A stretch of DNA of 64,000 nt from assembly GCF_000969985.1 (NCBI RefSeq), contig NZ_CP009526.1:2976001-3040000 (forward strand). The letters are read 5' to 3'. This document shows, piece by piece, positions 50,390 to 60,524 of the stretch. Position 1 is the stretch's first letter. The number at the start of each line of letters is the position of its first letter. A model generated the notes under the pieces. It had not been told where the DNA came from and did not search any database. It saw only the letters and a program-made list of their open reading frames with translations. The DNA is from Methanosarcina barkeri str. Wiesmoor (GTDB taxonomy: Archaea; Halobacteriota; Methanosarcinia; Methanosarcinales; Methanosarcinaceae). Made by a program: the position numbers and the translations under genes.

Positions 50390-50884
50390 TCAGTATTCTG
50401 CTGTAGCCTGCTTGATTGCGCTACATAGTTCTTCAGGCTTCCTGGAGCTCAGAAGCATTCTTTCTCCTGAAATAAGTTTGAGGATTACAACCGGACTAAC
50501 TTTTTTAGAAGACTGCGATACATCCGATTCTTTTCCTGTGAGAGGGTCATAAACCTTAATTTTGCAGTCCTCCACTACATGTAAAGGTATTTTCTTGGAG
50601 GACAGATTCAAAGGTACCAGGCGAATGTATATTCCATCACTTCTTACTTCAGTTATGTGCTTCGTGCAGTAAAAAATAAGAGGAAAAAATAACCCGAAGA
50701 CAATCCAGAGAGCAAACAGGTATATTCCAGGAATGTTATTGATTCCGGCAGGTCTTCCAAAAATCAGGCTATGGATTTCGATATACCAGAGCAGGAGCGC
50801 AGGATAAAGGACCGAAACCAGGAAAAAATTGTTCCGCAGATCCTGTACTTCCCTAAAAATTACGTCTGCTTTCGTCTGTTCCAC
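50390..50884 (-). CDS. DUF6141-like membrane protein (divergent copy)
   Basis: This encodes 164 residues: a short N-terminal amphipathic segment (VIFREVQDLRNNF), two membrane helices around residues 20-75, then a PH-like beta domain (TEVRSDGIYIRLVPLNLSSKKI, VVILKLISGERMLLSSRKPEEL). It is a paralogue of 51378-51947 but lacks the YGGWGIR motif. A GGAAGGAAT ribosome site precedes the ATG. Function unknown. Confidence 0.7.
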   Translation of the reverse strand: MEQTKADVIFREVQDLRNNFFLVSVLYPALLLWYIEIHSLIFGRPAGINNIPGIYLFALWIVFGLFFPLIFYCTKHITEVRSDGIYIRLVPLNLSSKKIPLHVVEDCKIKVYDPLTGKESDVSQSSKKVSPVVILKLISGERMLLSSRKPEELCSAIKQATAEY

Positions 50885-51377
50885 AAAATTCCTTCCTTGA
50901 GATGTGCCTAATTTATTTGTGTTGTAACTGTAGACTTAGATTGCCTGGCTGGCAGGCATCTTAATAGTGCTGAAATTTATCTTACGGCGACTAATTGAAC
51001 TGCATATAGTGTTCGTACACCCTACCGAATTCTTTTCCATTTAATAGTATTATTTAGATACCTGCATACCGAATCATTACTGGAGCAAGGGCAGGTAATA
51101 GAAAATGTTCCTGATTTTCTCTATAAAAACTGAGTAATAAACCTTCCGAAAAAAATGAGAAATTGTATATATTTTTTAATTTAAAAGTTTAAGATTATAA
51201 GAGTGTAAAAAACAACAATTATTATTAAAAATCAAAGATGATAGAAAATAGTAGTACATGAAACGATAAAGAACAAAGTGGATTAATAAAAGATTTTTGT
51301 CTAACGCCCTTTTTCAGGAGTTTTGTTGTACTCTTTATACGCTACATTTAACTTTTTAATGCCCCATGTCACATTTT
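50885..51377. other. Spacer between two paralogous membrane-protein genes
   Basis: Nothing is recognised beyond AT-rich, TATA-like stretches. It probably holds the promoter for 50390-50884. Confidence 0.4.
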
Positions 51378-51947
51378 TTATTTTTCAATAGCCTTTCTAA
51401 TAGCTTCAGAGAGTTTTTCCGGAATTTGGGACCCAATCATTAGCTTTTTCACTTTTTTCCCGTCTGCAAATTCGAAAAGTACACCCCTGTTACCTGCCAT
51501 ATTATAGGCATTTCCCTTAAATCCATGGCGTATACCCCAGCCTCCATAATCTCTAATAGGGTTATAGGTTAGAACTTCGTAATTTTGAATAATCTCAAAT
51601 GGAAATCTTTTGAATGAGCGATGAAAAGGGTAAAAGCGAACATATAGCCCGTCCTTCCTGACCTCAGTAACCATCTTTATGTAATGGAAATATACAGGGA
51701 AAAGAACGCCGAAGACTAGAAGTAAAAGGAGCATCATCCAGTCAGGAGCCGGGTTATTTCCAAAAGGCTTTCCAAGTAAGAGCTGCTGATAAGCTCCATA
51801 CCATGAAAGAACGACAGGGATCGCAATAATGAGCCAGACCCAGATCTGGCTTATTTTTTGAACCTCCTTAAAAAGAACTTGAGAACTCATTTGCTTTGGA
51901 TAACTCATTTGCTTTGGACCATTCAATTTTCTATATACAGAGTCCAT
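51378..51947 (-). CDS. DUF6141-like membrane protein (canonical copy)
   Basis: This encodes 189 residues. From SSQVLFKEVQKISQIWVWL there are two helices, then TEVRKDGLYVRFYPFHRSFKRFP, the hallmark RDYGGWGIRHGFKGNAYNMAGNRGV and KLMIGSQIPEKLSEAIRKAI, as in the family I know as DUF6141. The 5' end contains a duplication (PKQMSYPKQMS), so translation could begin at residue 1, 14 or 20. ATG at residue 20 gives the family-typical start. Confidence 0.82.
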   Translation of the reverse strand: MDSVYRKLNGPKQMSYPKQMSSQVLFKEVQKISQIWVWLIIAIPVVLSWYGAYQQLLLGKPFGNNPAPDWMMLLLLLVFGVLFPVYFHYIKMVTEVRKDGLYVRFYPFHRSFKRFPFEIIQNYEVLTYNPIRDYGGWGIRHGFKGNAYNMAGNRGVLFEFADGKKVKKLMIGSQIPEKLSEAIRKAIEK

Positions 51948-52117
51948 TTTTTGCTAGGCTTCTAGACTGTGTAAAATGTATTGTCTGTTTCATAAAACGT
52001 GCTTGAGATCGGAGTTTCTTAAGTTTGAGATCAGACTATTCTAAAATAAAACATCATAAAAGTAAACTCTTCAGAAAAATTAAAGAAAAATAATTAGATA
52101 AGTGCGTTTTTATAAAA

Positions 52118-52486
52118 TTAATAACCTAATCTATCCATCTCTTTAATTACTGCTTCACTGAAATCTGTAAAGTGCTGGATTCCGCCTGTCCAGGCCGCAA
52201 GCATCATGGCATCATTGATCTCGGTCCTTGTGGCTCCAAATTTATGAAGTCTTTCGAGAATTTTGACCGCGCTCTGGATATTGTTGGTTGAGCAGGCTAT
52301 AGCAAAGACTATTAGATGCTTATGTTTCATAGAAAGCCCGCCTTCCCTTTCACTCCAGATTGCTTTGTAAAAGCCTGCTATCCCTTCGGCGAAATCTTTG
52401 TTTATCTGTCCGGCATATTCAATAGACCTGGGCATAAACCCTTTTAATTCCCTGGCTTCTTTAACCGCTTTTTCCATAATTATCAT
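52118..52486 (-). CDS. Carboxymuconolactone decarboxylase-family protein
   Basis: This encodes 122 residues of all-helical AhpD/CMD fold: FYKAIWSEREGGLSMKHKHLIVFAIACSTNN, ILERLHKFGATRTEINDAMMLAAWTGG. Peroxidase members of the family have CxxC and a nearby His after the E/K-H-KHL helix; here only one Cys (ACSTNN) is present, so a thiol peroxidase role is doubtful. The start could be either ATG of MIIM. It appears to be monocistronic. Confidence 0.85.
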   Translation of the reverse strand: MIIMEKAVKEARELKGFMPRSIEYAGQINKDFAEGIAGFYKAIWSEREGGLSMKHKHLIVFAIACSTNNIQSAVKILERLHKFGATRTEINDAMMLAAWTGGIQHFTDFSEAVIKEMDRLGY

Positions 52487-52840
52487 ATGTCATAAGTCAG
52501 GATCGGATATAATTATATCTTACTAGAAAATTTACAGAATTGGAAAATAAAAAGATAAAGAAGAGTAAAAAGAGTAGGAAAAAGTAAAAAGAATAAGGAA
52601 AAGTAAAAAAGAGTGGTTCTTAGCTGTTTTGTATGGGTAATTAAATACAAAGTTATCAAAATGGAACAAAGGCAAATGACACATTTATAACGATTGTTCA
52701 GATCGCAAAGAAACGGGGGGTTAAGTGCATATCAGTACACATGTGATAGGGTCGGCAGTACATTTGAGATGCAATCTCTGGCTCAACTAATCAGAGAAAA
52801 AAGCTCATTGAGGAAATTGATGGGTTTCCACTCAGTTTGA
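52487..52840. other. Spacer without genes
   Basis: The first ~120 bases hold A-rich repeats of AAAAAGAGTAGG/AAGTAAAA type (52545-52610). The remainder shows nothing I recognise. Confidence 0.4.
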
Positions 52841-53065
52841 AACCCTAATTTGACAAAATTACACATTTTATAATGTGTGAATGAATACACATTTTATAAT
52901 GTATGAATGGGCTTCAAGCATCTGTTTTGTCATACAATTTACATTTATCTCTTGTATTTATTGATTTTTGACATATTTTATTTTACCACAAAGGATTGTG
53001 TCAATGCAGTGTGTTTTTTGTAAGGAAATTCTATATTAATTAACAGAATCTGTCAAATTAAGGTT
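52841..53065. mobile_element. MITE-like element with AACCYTAATTTGACA ends
   Basis: The left end is AACCCTAATTTGACA. The right end (TGTCAAATTAAGGTT) is its inverted partner. The element is 225 bases, A+T-rich and has no gene. It holds a 26-base direct repeat of a palindrome (ACACATTTTATAATGTGT at 52861-52878, one-base variant at 52887-52904). It matches the ends of 13031-13440. Confidence 0.62.
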
Positions 53066-53155
53066 GAAATAAACATAAACGGGATAAAAATTTACAGGAG
53101 CAAGAATTAAAAAATTTATGGAAATAATTCCACGTTTAGAGTTTCTCCTGAGCCT

Positions 53156-53548
53156 TTAGAGTTTTTCCTGAACCCTTCGGTATACAAGATCTGCGATTAT
53201 TTCATCGGCCCCAAGGGGTTCAGCATAGCAAAGAGGAACTTCTCTCCCGTCAATGCAGAGACTTCCAGAACCGTTTTCATCCAAGTTCAGAATTTCAGGG
53301 ATATCCTTAGTAATATGTATGCCCGAAGCCAGGAAAACGGGTACTGCCGCAATCTTTGTGACCCCTGTCCCTGAAAAAGCTTTGGGAGCTTCTTCCAGAG
53401 TAGGCTCGCTATTTTCCATAAAACCGGTCTTTACAACCACGTCAGTATGTTTCTGTGCAATGCAATTTGCAATCTGTGTAACAACTTCCTTGTTGTAGGG
53501 CAGTTTGCTCCCATGTCCAATTGCAAGAATTCCTAATTTTTCGGTCAT
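53156..53548 (-). CDS. cbiX: Sirohydrochlorin chelatase, small CbiX/CfbA type
   Basis: This encodes 130 residues, the homodimeric small form of class II chelatases. [17 protein letters not shown] and [19 protein letters not shown] give the two metal-site histidines. In methanogens this enzyme inserts Co2+ for cobamides and Ni2+ for coenzyme F430. The stop codon is in a tandem duplication (TTCAGGAAAAACTCTAAA, then CTCAGGAGAAACTCTAAA). It lies about 0.9 kb from an ABC importer of the metal/tetrapyrrole uptake class. Confidence 0.93.
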   Translation of the reverse strand: MTEKLGILAIGHGSKLPYNKEVVTQIANCIAQKHTDVVVKTGFMENSEPTLEEAPKAFSGTGVTKIAAVPVFLASGIHITKDIPEILNLDENGSGSLCIDGREVPLCYAEPLGADEIIADLVYRRVQEKL

Positions 53549-54478
53549 TTTTTAAACCTCATTTATGTCTATTTTACATCAAATTAATTTAGAACATATA
53601 AACTTAATTTAGCTTTTACTTGCAGATACAAACATAAAATTCATCTTTCAATTTTCCACGCATTCTCTCACAGGTGCTTAGTTTTCAGTGTTTCCATCAG
53701 GTCTAAACTCTCAAACCCGACCATTAAGAGGAAGATCTTTATATCGACACTGATTATACCGATTACCGGTGGAGCCTTTTTATACTCTGTTCATCAGGAT
53801 TGTTTAACTTAACTTCTCCGAACATTTTAATATCACATACCATGAACATATGTTGTCTTTAATACTACTATTTGTATTCTTATTGTTTGATTTCTAACTA
53901 AATATCAGCATATTCTATTTAAATTTTATGATTTGAAATGAATAACTTGAAACTAATTAAAAAAGTTTAATTATTATGAAGTAAAATTTTACTGGAAAGA
54001 AATGTACTGCGTTTTTAAGTCCAGTTTATGTTCTCTGCAACACATTGCTGAAACTCCTTATTCTTATGAAAGAGAAGGAATATAAAGCTATTAGGAAAAG
54101 AATTGTTATTCTAAGTCTGGAAACTCCAGTGTTGTTAGCAAGTAATTTGTACCTTATATAACTGTGATATGAGAACTATACAACCGCGGTATGAGAACTT
54201 TAAAAAATTGAATTATTTTAGAATAAGGTAAAATATTTTTTATTTAGAACTATTAAAATATAACTTATCATCACAGTATGATGAAGATAATTCAAATAAA
54301 ATTGTTTTAAATAAATTATTATGAATTACGATAATCAGAATACAAACTTTTTTATATGCGTTTGATCATTATTTTAAAACAATTAAGTTTGTTTTATTAT
54401 AAAATAAAATTGAACACAACTAAATTTGTATTTTCACAAGTTCTGCGCTATGAACAATCAAATATGAGAGTGACGATT
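53549..54478. other. Long AT-rich region before the methyltransferase-ABC operon
   Basis: No gene is seen. Near the right end an inverted pair (AATTGTTTTAAATAAA around 54300 and ATTATTTTAAAACAATT at 54368-54384) flanks AT-rich promoter-like DNA and could be a regulator site. An in-frame extension of the downstream gene reaches 54356, but it has no ribosome site. Confidence 0.4.
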
Positions 54479-55516
54479 ATGAAAGAATTTCCAGAAATAA
54501 AAGTTCCATTAAACCAAATATATGAAATGTCCCTTGCACCTGTTCAGACAAATGCACTTGTTGCGGGAGTTGAACTTGCTATCTTCGATCAACTCAGTAA
54601 ACCTATCAGGGCAGAAGAACTTGCCGAAAAATGCGGGTTTGATGCCAGAACAACAGCCGAATATCTCAACGTACTGACTGCCTGCGAACTTGTAACAAAA
54701 AAGAACGGGTTCTACCAAAACAGTCCGATGGCCGAACAATATCTTGTTACCAGCCGTCCAACTTACTATGGCGATCTAATTTTATTTGAATACGAGCGTC
54801 TGTCTATGAGCCCGAAAAAAATAGCTGAACTGGTCAAAAATGGGCCAGCGTTTCCAGAAGAAAAAGGCATGAACTCGGAGGAGTTCTGGATACAATACGC
54901 AAAATCAATGGCAAACTGGGAACGCTCCGGAACCGCTCAGAAGATAGCGGATATTATCTCAGCATTACCAGAATTTTCTTCGATGAGGAAAATGCTTGAC
55001 CTTGGTGGAGGTCCCGGTCTGGTGGGAATTGCGGTTTTATCCCGCCATCCGTCGATGGAAGGCGTAGTGTTTGACCAGCCGGCTGTGGTCAATGTTACTG
55101 CAGAGTTCATAGCAGAGTATGGACTTTCGGATAGAATAACAACGATTGGAGGCGATTACCTTAACGATCATCTTGGCAGTGGGTATGATATGATCCTCGC
55201 AAGCTGTACGCTCAATTTTGCAAAGGGCTGCATGGATAAGATGGTGAAAAAGATTTATGATGCGCTCAATCCGGGAGGAATCTTTGTAAGTCTTCACGAT
55301 GGGATATATGACGAAGGCACAAAGCCGTCTATCCATATCCTTGGTATGATGCCCAGCGCTCTTTCAGGATACAATTGTAGTCTTAGCAAGGGTTTTATCG
55401 TAGATTCGATACTCAATGCAGGATTTCGGTCGGTACGGTCACAGACAATTAACTTTGATGCAGGTCCTTTAGATGTGGATATAGCCCGGAAAAATACAGA
55501 AGTAACAGAGGATTAA
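54479..55516 (+). CDS. O-methyltransferase of the ASMT-like family
   Basis: This encodes 345 residues from the ATG at 54479; the frame is open 41 codons further, in AT-rich DNA. A winged-helix dimerisation domain (APVQTNALVAGVELAIFDQL, RAEELAEKCGFDARTTAEYL) precedes a Rossmann methyltransferase with SAM motif MLDLGGGPGLVGIAVL, FDQPAVV, GYDMILASCTLNF and NPGGIFVSLHDG. Family members methylate small hydroxylated molecules. It is first in an operon with an ABC importer, so its substrate may be linked to that cargo. A decayed copy of its N-terminal half lies at 58625-59030. Confidence 0.88.
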   Translation: MKEFPEIKVPLNQIYEMSLAPVQTNALVAGVELAIFDQLSKPIRAEELAEKCGFDARTTAEYLNVLTACELVTKKNGFYQNSPMAEQYLVTSRPTYYGDLILFEYERLSMSPKKIAELVKNGPAFPEEKGMNSEEFWIQYAKSMANWERSGTAQKIADIISALPEFSSMRKMLDLGGGPGLVGIAVLSRHPSMEGVVFDQPAVVNVTAEFIAEYGLSDRITTIGGDYLNDHLGSGYDMILASCTLNFAKGCMDKMVKKIYDALNPGGIFVSLHDGIYDEGTKPSIHILGMMPSALSGYNCSLSKGFIVDSILNAGFRSVRSQTINFDAGPLDVDIARKNTEVTED

Positions 55517-55531
55517 GTGGGTTGAAGGCTC

Positions 55532-56617
55532 ATGAATTATGATTCTCAAAAAAACATACGTCAAACAGAAGTAAGTCATATCACGGAGAGGTACTATAAC
55601 TTCACTCATAAAAAAATCCTCTTTATCGGTGCCCTATGTCTGCTCATCATCATCAGCATTGGAATTGCCGCATCGACGGGGTCTGCTGATGTATCTTTTA
55701 GAGATGTATATACCTCACTTCTCAGTAAAATATTCCCTGATATTGTCGAGAGTTCCTGGTTAGCGGATGTCTGTCTCTGGAAACTCCGGTTTCCTCGTAT
55801 TTTCATGGGGCTCTTTGCCGGGATTGCCCTCGGAACAGCCGGAGCTGCGATGCAGGGGGCTCTGAAAAACCCACTTGCTGATCCGTATATGCTTGGAATT
55901 GCATCAGCAGCAGGATTTGGGGCAGCGATCGCGATCGTATTCGGGACCGGAATTTTTGCCGGCAAATATCTCATCATCGGGAATGCCTTTTTCTTCTCAC
56001 TGATAGCTTCAGCGGTCATTATTGCCATTGCTGAGAAAAAAGGCGGTTCGGCAGAAGCAATGATTCTTACTGGAGTCGCTGTGATGTTCCTCTTCCAGGC
56101 CCTCACGACTTTTACAGAATATTTCGCAGAAGCGGAAGCAGTAAAGAGTGCAATGTTCTGGATGGTAGGAGACCTCGGAAAAGCAAGATGGGAGGATTTC
56201 CGTTTTGTCGTCCCCATCACGGCAATCCTTGTTCCTATACTCATCTGGAAATCCTGGGACCTTAATATAATAGGGGCAGGGGACGAGAGTGCAAAGAGCC
56301 TCGGGATAAATGTCAAAAAATTCCGGATACTCATTATGGTGGTCTCGTCACTTCTGGTTGCAGGAGTTGTTAGTTTTGTCGGAGCAATAGGGTTTATTGG
56401 GCTTGTCTCACCGCATATCTGCAGGCTGATCATCGGAGGAGACAACCGATTCCTGATTCCTGCATCTGGATTGATGGGAGCAGTTTTCCTGATTATCTCG
56501 GATTCCATTGCAAGGACAGTTCTTTCGCCTGTAGTTGTTCCCGTAGGAGTTATCACAGCATTCCTCGGCGTACCTTTCTTTGTGTACCTTATCATGTACC
56601 GGAGGGAGTACTGTTGA
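55532..56617 (+). CDS. FecCD/BtuC-family ABC importer permease
   Basis: This encodes 361 residues and about ten membrane helices. LRFPRIFMGLFAGIALGTAGAAMQGALKNPLADPYMLGIASAAGFGA and VSFVGAIGFIGLVSPHICRLIIGGDNRFLIP are the family signatures of permeases for vitamin B12, haem or iron chelates. It starts 15 bases after the methyltransferase stop and overlaps the ATPase gene by 4 bases. A long antisense frame is only a codon-bias shadow. Confidence 0.93.
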   Translation: MNYDSQKNIRQTEVSHITERYYNFTHKKILFIGALCLLIIISIGIAASTGSADVSFRDVYTSLLSKIFPDIVESSWLADVCLWKLRFPRIFMGLFAGIALGTAGAAMQGALKNPLADPYMLGIASAAGFGAAIAIVFGTGIFAGKYLIIGNAFFFSLIASAVIIAIAEKKGGSAEAMILTGVAVMFLFQALTTFTEYFAEAEAVKSAMFWMVGDLGKARWEDFRFVVPITAILVPILIWKSWDLNIIGAGDESAKSLGINVKKFRILIMVVSSLLVAGVVSFVGAIGFIGLVSPHICRLIIGGDNRFLIPASGLMGAVFLIISDSIARTVLSPVVVPVGVITAFLGVPFFVYLIMYRREYC

Positions 56618-57381
56618 ATCTCTCTATCGACGGGGTTACGCTCTCATATGCTTCGGTGCCTGTACTACATGGGATTTCAATGGAGTTTTGCGAACCGAGT
56701 GTGGTTGGCATAATAGGGCCGAACGGGGCCGGAAAGAGCACACTGCTCCGCTGTATCAATAACGTCCTTAAACCAAATAGTGGGTGGGTCTGCCTGGATG
56801 GGCAGAAGACCCATGACATGGACACAGTCGAAATCGCTCGAAATTTCGGCTATGTGCCTCAGGAGTTCCCAATTACTTTTCAGGCAACTGTTTTTGACAC
56901 GGTGCTTATGGGCAGGCGCCCGTTCTCGTCCTGGAAGGTCAGCAGGGACGATGTTGAGATCGCTGCAGGAGCCATCAAGATGCTGAATCTCGAACAGGTA
57001 GCACTCAGGTACCACTCGGAACTCTCAGGTGGCCAACAGCAGCGGGTAATGATTGCAAGGGCACTCGCCCAGCAGAGTCGAGTGCTTCTTCTTGACGAGC
57101 CGACCTCCAAGCTTGACATCAGGAACCAGCTCGAAGTAATGAATATTATCCGCACTCTTGTAGACAAACGGGGCCTTCTCTCAATACTCGTGATCCATGA
57201 TCTTAACCTTGCTTCCCGGTATGTCGACCAGCTCATCATGCTCAAGGAAGGAAAGATATACGCAGCTGGGAACCCTGTCTCGGTCCTGACACAGGAAAAT
57301 ATCAGAGTGGTCTATGGTGTTGAGGCTGCGGTAGTACTCGAGGATAATCTGCCGCATGTCATCCCGAAGAGGCCGGTATGA
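56614..57381 (+). CDS. ABC importer ATPase, FecE/BtuD type
   Basis: This encodes 255 residues. Walker A GPNGAGKSTLLRC, Q-loop FGYVPQEFPITF, signature LSGGQQQRVMIARALAQ, Walker B RVLLLDEPTSKLD and switch His VIHDLNLA are all intact. Its start codon (TTG at 56614) overlaps the permease stop region. Confidence 0.94.
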   Translation: MNLSIDGVTLSYASVPVLHGISMEFCEPSVVGIIGPNGAGKSTLLRCINNVLKPNSGWVCLDGQKTHDMDTVEIARNFGYVPQEFPITFQATVFDTVLMGRRPFSSWKVSRDDVEIAAGAIKMLNLEQVALRYHSELSGGQQQRVMIARALAQQSRVLLLDEPTSKLDIRNQLEVMNIIRTLVDKRGLLSILVIHDLNLASRYVDQLIMLKEGKIYAAGNPVSVLTQENIRVVYGVEAAVVLEDNLPHVIPKRPV

Positions 57382-57429
57382 GAGGTTTAATGGATGCTGA
57401 AATTATGGGGAAATTGAGGTGAAAAAGGT

Positions 57430-58557
57430 ATGAAGCGCACAAAGGAATTAGTTATCGGAATTGGAATTTTGCTGATAGTGTCAATTTTTGCAGTCTTTTC
57501 AACTGCAAATACTTCGGATACAAATGTTACAGATGAAGATACTCAGATCACAATTATTGATGCCCTTGGCAGAGAAGTAACTCTTGATAAACCCGCCGAA
57601 AGAATAGCATATACGCATTACTCAGTCGCCGAAGTCCTGAAAGCTATCGGAGCCTGGGATCGGGTCGTAGCACGGGACGGATATATATCTGATGAAAATT
57701 TTTATCCGAATCTGGATGAGATCCCTGCGATATGCCCGGCCAGGAACCCCTTGGACATAAATTACGAAAAAACTATAGAAGCCAAGCCCGATGTTCTAAT
57801 CCTGCCAAAATTTGACTGGTATGGTACTACTGACGAAATAATCAACACACTTGAACCTGATATTCCAGTTGTTTTCGTTGATACACTAAACCCTGATTCC
57901 TTTTGTGATAATGTTACGATAATTGGAAAGGTTGTCGGAAATGAAGAACAAGCACAGGAATATACTGATTTTTACAGTGGAATTTATGATTCGATAGTAA
58001 CTAAAACTTCGCAGATCGCACCGGAAGACCGCTTGAATGTTTTTTATAAGGCTTTTTCCGACACTCCTGAACAAATAAAAACCTATGGGAAAGACATGCC
58101 CGGTGGAAACGAGTTCTTTAACGCTGCCGGTAGTAAAAACATTGCAGGAGATCTACCTTTTGCTTACGGAGATGTTGATAAAGAATGGGTCCTTAAACAG
58201 AACATTGATGCCATTGTAGTGATGTGCTGGGACCAGCATTACCCAGATGTATTCGGATATAATGTCAATGATTCTGAAATGGCTTCTGAGAAGGGTAAGG
58301 AGATCCAGGAAGAAATCATGCGGCAGGATGTCTTTACACACACTGATGCTGTAAAAAACAAAAAAGTATACCTGCTTCATAATGAATTGCTTTCCACCCC
58401 AAGAAATATCATTGCCGTAGCTTACATGGCCAAGTGGTTTTATCCTGACCTGTTTCCCGATCTTGACCCTCAAGCCCTGCATCAGGAATATCTGGATCGA
58501 TTCATAGAAGCTGATTACAACCTTTCTAATACCGGAATGTTTGCCTATCCGGCTTAA
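57430..58557 (+). CDS. ABC importer substrate-binding protein, BtuF/FepB type
   Basis: This encodes 375 residues. One N-terminal hydrophobic segment (LVIGIGILLIVSIFAVFS) lacks a lipobox Cys, so it is probably an uncleaved anchor or plain signal. The two-lobe helical-backbone binding fold is shown by ITIIDALGREVTLDKPAERIAY, IEAKPDVLILPKFDW and NPDSFCDNVTIIGKVVGNEEQA. It completes the permease-ATPase-binder set. The cargo is unknown; iron chelates or corrinoids are typical. An AAGGT ribosome site lies close to the ATG. Confidence 0.9.
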   Translation: MKRTKELVIGIGILLIVSIFAVFSTANTSDTNVTDEDTQITIIDALGREVTLDKPAERIAYTHYSVAEVLKAIGAWDRVVARDGYISDENFYPNLDEIPAICPARNPLDINYEKTIEAKPDVLILPKFDWYGTTDEIINTLEPDIPVVFVDTLNPDSFCDNVTIIGKVVGNEEQAQEYTDFYSGIYDSIVTKTSQIAPEDRLNVFYKAFSDTPEQIKTYGKDMPGGNEFFNAAGSKNIAGDLPFAYGDVDKEWVLKQNIDAIVVMCWDQHYPDVFGYNVNDSEMASEKGKEIQEEIMRQDVFTHTDAVKNKKVYLLHNELLSTPRNIIAVAYMAKWFYPDLFPDLDPQALHQEYLDRFIEADYNLSNTGMFAYPA

Positions 58558-58624
58558 TTTCGTTTCTGACAGATAGGAGAGTGGCAACTGTGGAAGAATT
58601 TTAAGAAATTATATATTTATTAAC

Positions 58625-59030
58625 TCGAATATATGAAATATTCCTTCACCCGTTAAGACAAACGCAATGGTTGCGGGAGTTGAGATTACAATCTTTGACC
58701 ATCTTAGCAAGCCTGTCCGGGCAAGAACTTGCCGAAAAATGCGCGAGTTTAATGCAGGAACTACAGGAGAGGAACTACAGGAGAATATCTCAATACTGGC
58801 TGTCTGCAAACTTGCGAAAAAATAGGAGAGCTCTACTAAAACAGTCCGGTGGCTGAGCAATACCTGGTCACTGGCCTCCCTCCCCTACTATGGCGATCTA
58901 ATTTTATTTGAATATGAGCGTCTGTCCATAAGCCCGAAAAAATGGCTGAACTGGTCAAAAATGGGCCAGCATTTACAGAAGAAAAAGGCATGAATTCGGA
59001 GGAGTTCTGGATACGATACCCCAAATATTG
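58625..59030 (+). pseudogene. Decayed N-terminal copy of the ASMT-like methyltransferase
   Basis: Across several frames the plus strand matches the gene at 54479-55516: VQTNA-MVAGVEITIFDHLSKPVRA, ELAEKCA, GDLILFEYERLSISPKK and KGMNSEEFWIRYPKY. It has frameshifts and stops and lacks the SAM-binding half. The copy lies just after the binding-protein gene, as if a whole methyltransferase-importer unit had once been duplicated. Confidence 0.8.
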
Positions 59031-59181
59031 AAGTAGCATATCTAAAATTAGAAGTACTTATGATTGGAAATCACATTCAAGCTTGATGTTTTCGTATTTG
59101 ATCTAAATACTTGACAACTAATTAATTATTTTTAACCTCTCCAAAACAGCGAAGAGCCAAAATTTCTTCAAAAAACGATAC

Positions 59182-59205
59182 CCTATAGCAGGAATATGCT
59201 ATAGG
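59182..59205. terminator. Perfect hairpin between convergent genes
   Basis: CCTATAGCA-GGAATA-TGCTATAGG is a 9-base perfect stem with a 6-base loop. It sits between the plus-strand importer operon and the minus-strand one. It could end transcripts from both sides; archaeal termination does not need hairpins, so the role is uncertain. Confidence 0.4.
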
Positions 59206-59261
59206 CAAGAGAATTTTTTGATGCTTTCGGTTGAAAATACCCTCATAAATGATTTTCCAGT

Positions 59262-60488
59262 TTACGTTTCCACGCACCAGTCCATCAACTGGGCCGAACG
59301 AAGCCGTACAGCTACATCACGATCAACGCCATAGACATCCTGATAAAATGACAGTATCCATTCGTTCAGGTCAATGTCCCCAAATTTTTCGGGATATGCC
59401 GCCTTTGCGATAACCATAAGGTCAATAGGATATTCCAGACGCCTTGCACTGTTTCTGGGAGTATAGGGAAGAGAGACGACCCTGTGATTTTTAACAGCCT
59501 GGAGTTCACGAAGGTTTTTATAATAGGAAGCCTCGTAGAGCTCCTCAGGGGGGGCATAGTGTGCCGCAGTACCGATTACAATGACATCGGGGTCCATCGC
59601 TAATATCTGTTCGGTGCTGACTACCTCAAAGGAACCCAGACCGGAACGAAAGGCGTTTTTTGCATTGACGACATTTTCGACCATATATGACTCCGTTGTC
59701 TTCAGGCCCCAGGCGATGCCGGCTGAGGTCTGTGTACGGTGCATAGGAGAGAGGCCGAACACCAGTACATCAGTTTTTTCCTCATCAGAAATGTTCTGCG
59801 TCCTTTCTCTGATCGTTTCCTGCCTGGACTCGAGTTTAGAGGCGATTTTATCAGCTTCCTCCTCTTTTCCAAATACTTCTCCTATAATGTGGATTTCATC
59901 CGAAATAGCCGTTGGACTGGAGTTTTCATAACAATTGGGGCTATAAAGAACGATAAGAGGGATCCCAAGAGATTCGATTGTCTGGATGGCCTTCTGCGCA
60001 TTATCGTCCTCACTAGATGGGAATGCAGAGTCTCCTAAGCGAATGATGACTATATCGGGTTTAACAGAAGCTAGAGTCTCATAGTTCATAGCCACACCGT
60101 AATCCATTACCAGAGGAAGATTTTTTAAATCGGGTGAAAGAGTCAGAGCAACGTGTTTTCCTCCACTCACTGTGACATTCGTGCCATTATCGGTCGGATA
60201 AGAAAAATCTCCTTCATACTGAAGACCTTTTGAACCAAGGCCGACGAGCGTATCGTTAACGCCGAGGATAACCATCATTTCCTCCACCAGGCCATCGGAG
60301 ACAGTAGCCACCCGCTCGATGTTGACAGGCACCTTTACCTCAACTCCTCGGCTGTCGACTACAGTCCGGTATTCGTCTTCGGTTACGGTTTTGTTCTCTG
60401 TGGTTTGCATAGGCGACTGTGTGCATCCTGCGACAGCTGTCGCAAGGAGAAGAATCAGGCCCAAAATAAGCAGGGATTGACGTCGCAT
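59262..60488 (-). CDS. ABC importer substrate-binding lipoprotein
   Basis: This encodes 408 residues. The signal ends in a lipobox (LLLATAVAGCTQ), so the protein is probably anchored by a lipid on the Cys. RTVVDSRGVEVKVPVNIERVA and LASVKPDIVIIRLGD show the BtuF/FepB-type binding fold. It is the last gene of the minus-strand permease-ATPase-binder set, 36 bases after the ATPase gene. It is only distantly similar to 57430-58557, so the cargo may differ. Confidence 0.9.
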   Translation of the reverse strand: MRRQSLLILGLILLLATAVAGCTQSPMQTTENKTVTEDEYRTVVDSRGVEVKVPVNIERVATVSDGLVEEMMVILGVNDTLVGLGSKGLQYEGDFSYPTDNGTNVTVSGGKHVALTLSPDLKNLPLVMDYGVAMNYETLASVKPDIVIIRLGDSAFPSSEDDNAQKAIQTIESLGIPLIVLYSPNCYENSSPTAISDEIHIIGEVFGKEEEADKIASKLESRQETIRERTQNISDEEKTDVLVFGLSPMHRTQTSAGIAWGLKTTESYMVENVVNAKNAFRSGLGSFEVVSTEQILAMDPDVIVIGTAAHYAPPEELYEASYYKNLRELQAVKNHRVVSLPYTPRNSARRLEYPIDLMVIAKAAYPEKFGDIDLNEWILSFYQDVYGVDRDVAVRLRSAQLMDWCVET

Positions 60489-60524
60489 TCCTATCCCTCC
60501 TGCTCGATCTTATAGTCTATCACT

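Noticed and set aside
55606-56595. 329-codon open frame antisense to the FecCD permease
   Set aside because: It lies wholly opposite an unmistakable permease gene, has no domain or ribosome site, and reflects codon use of the real gene.
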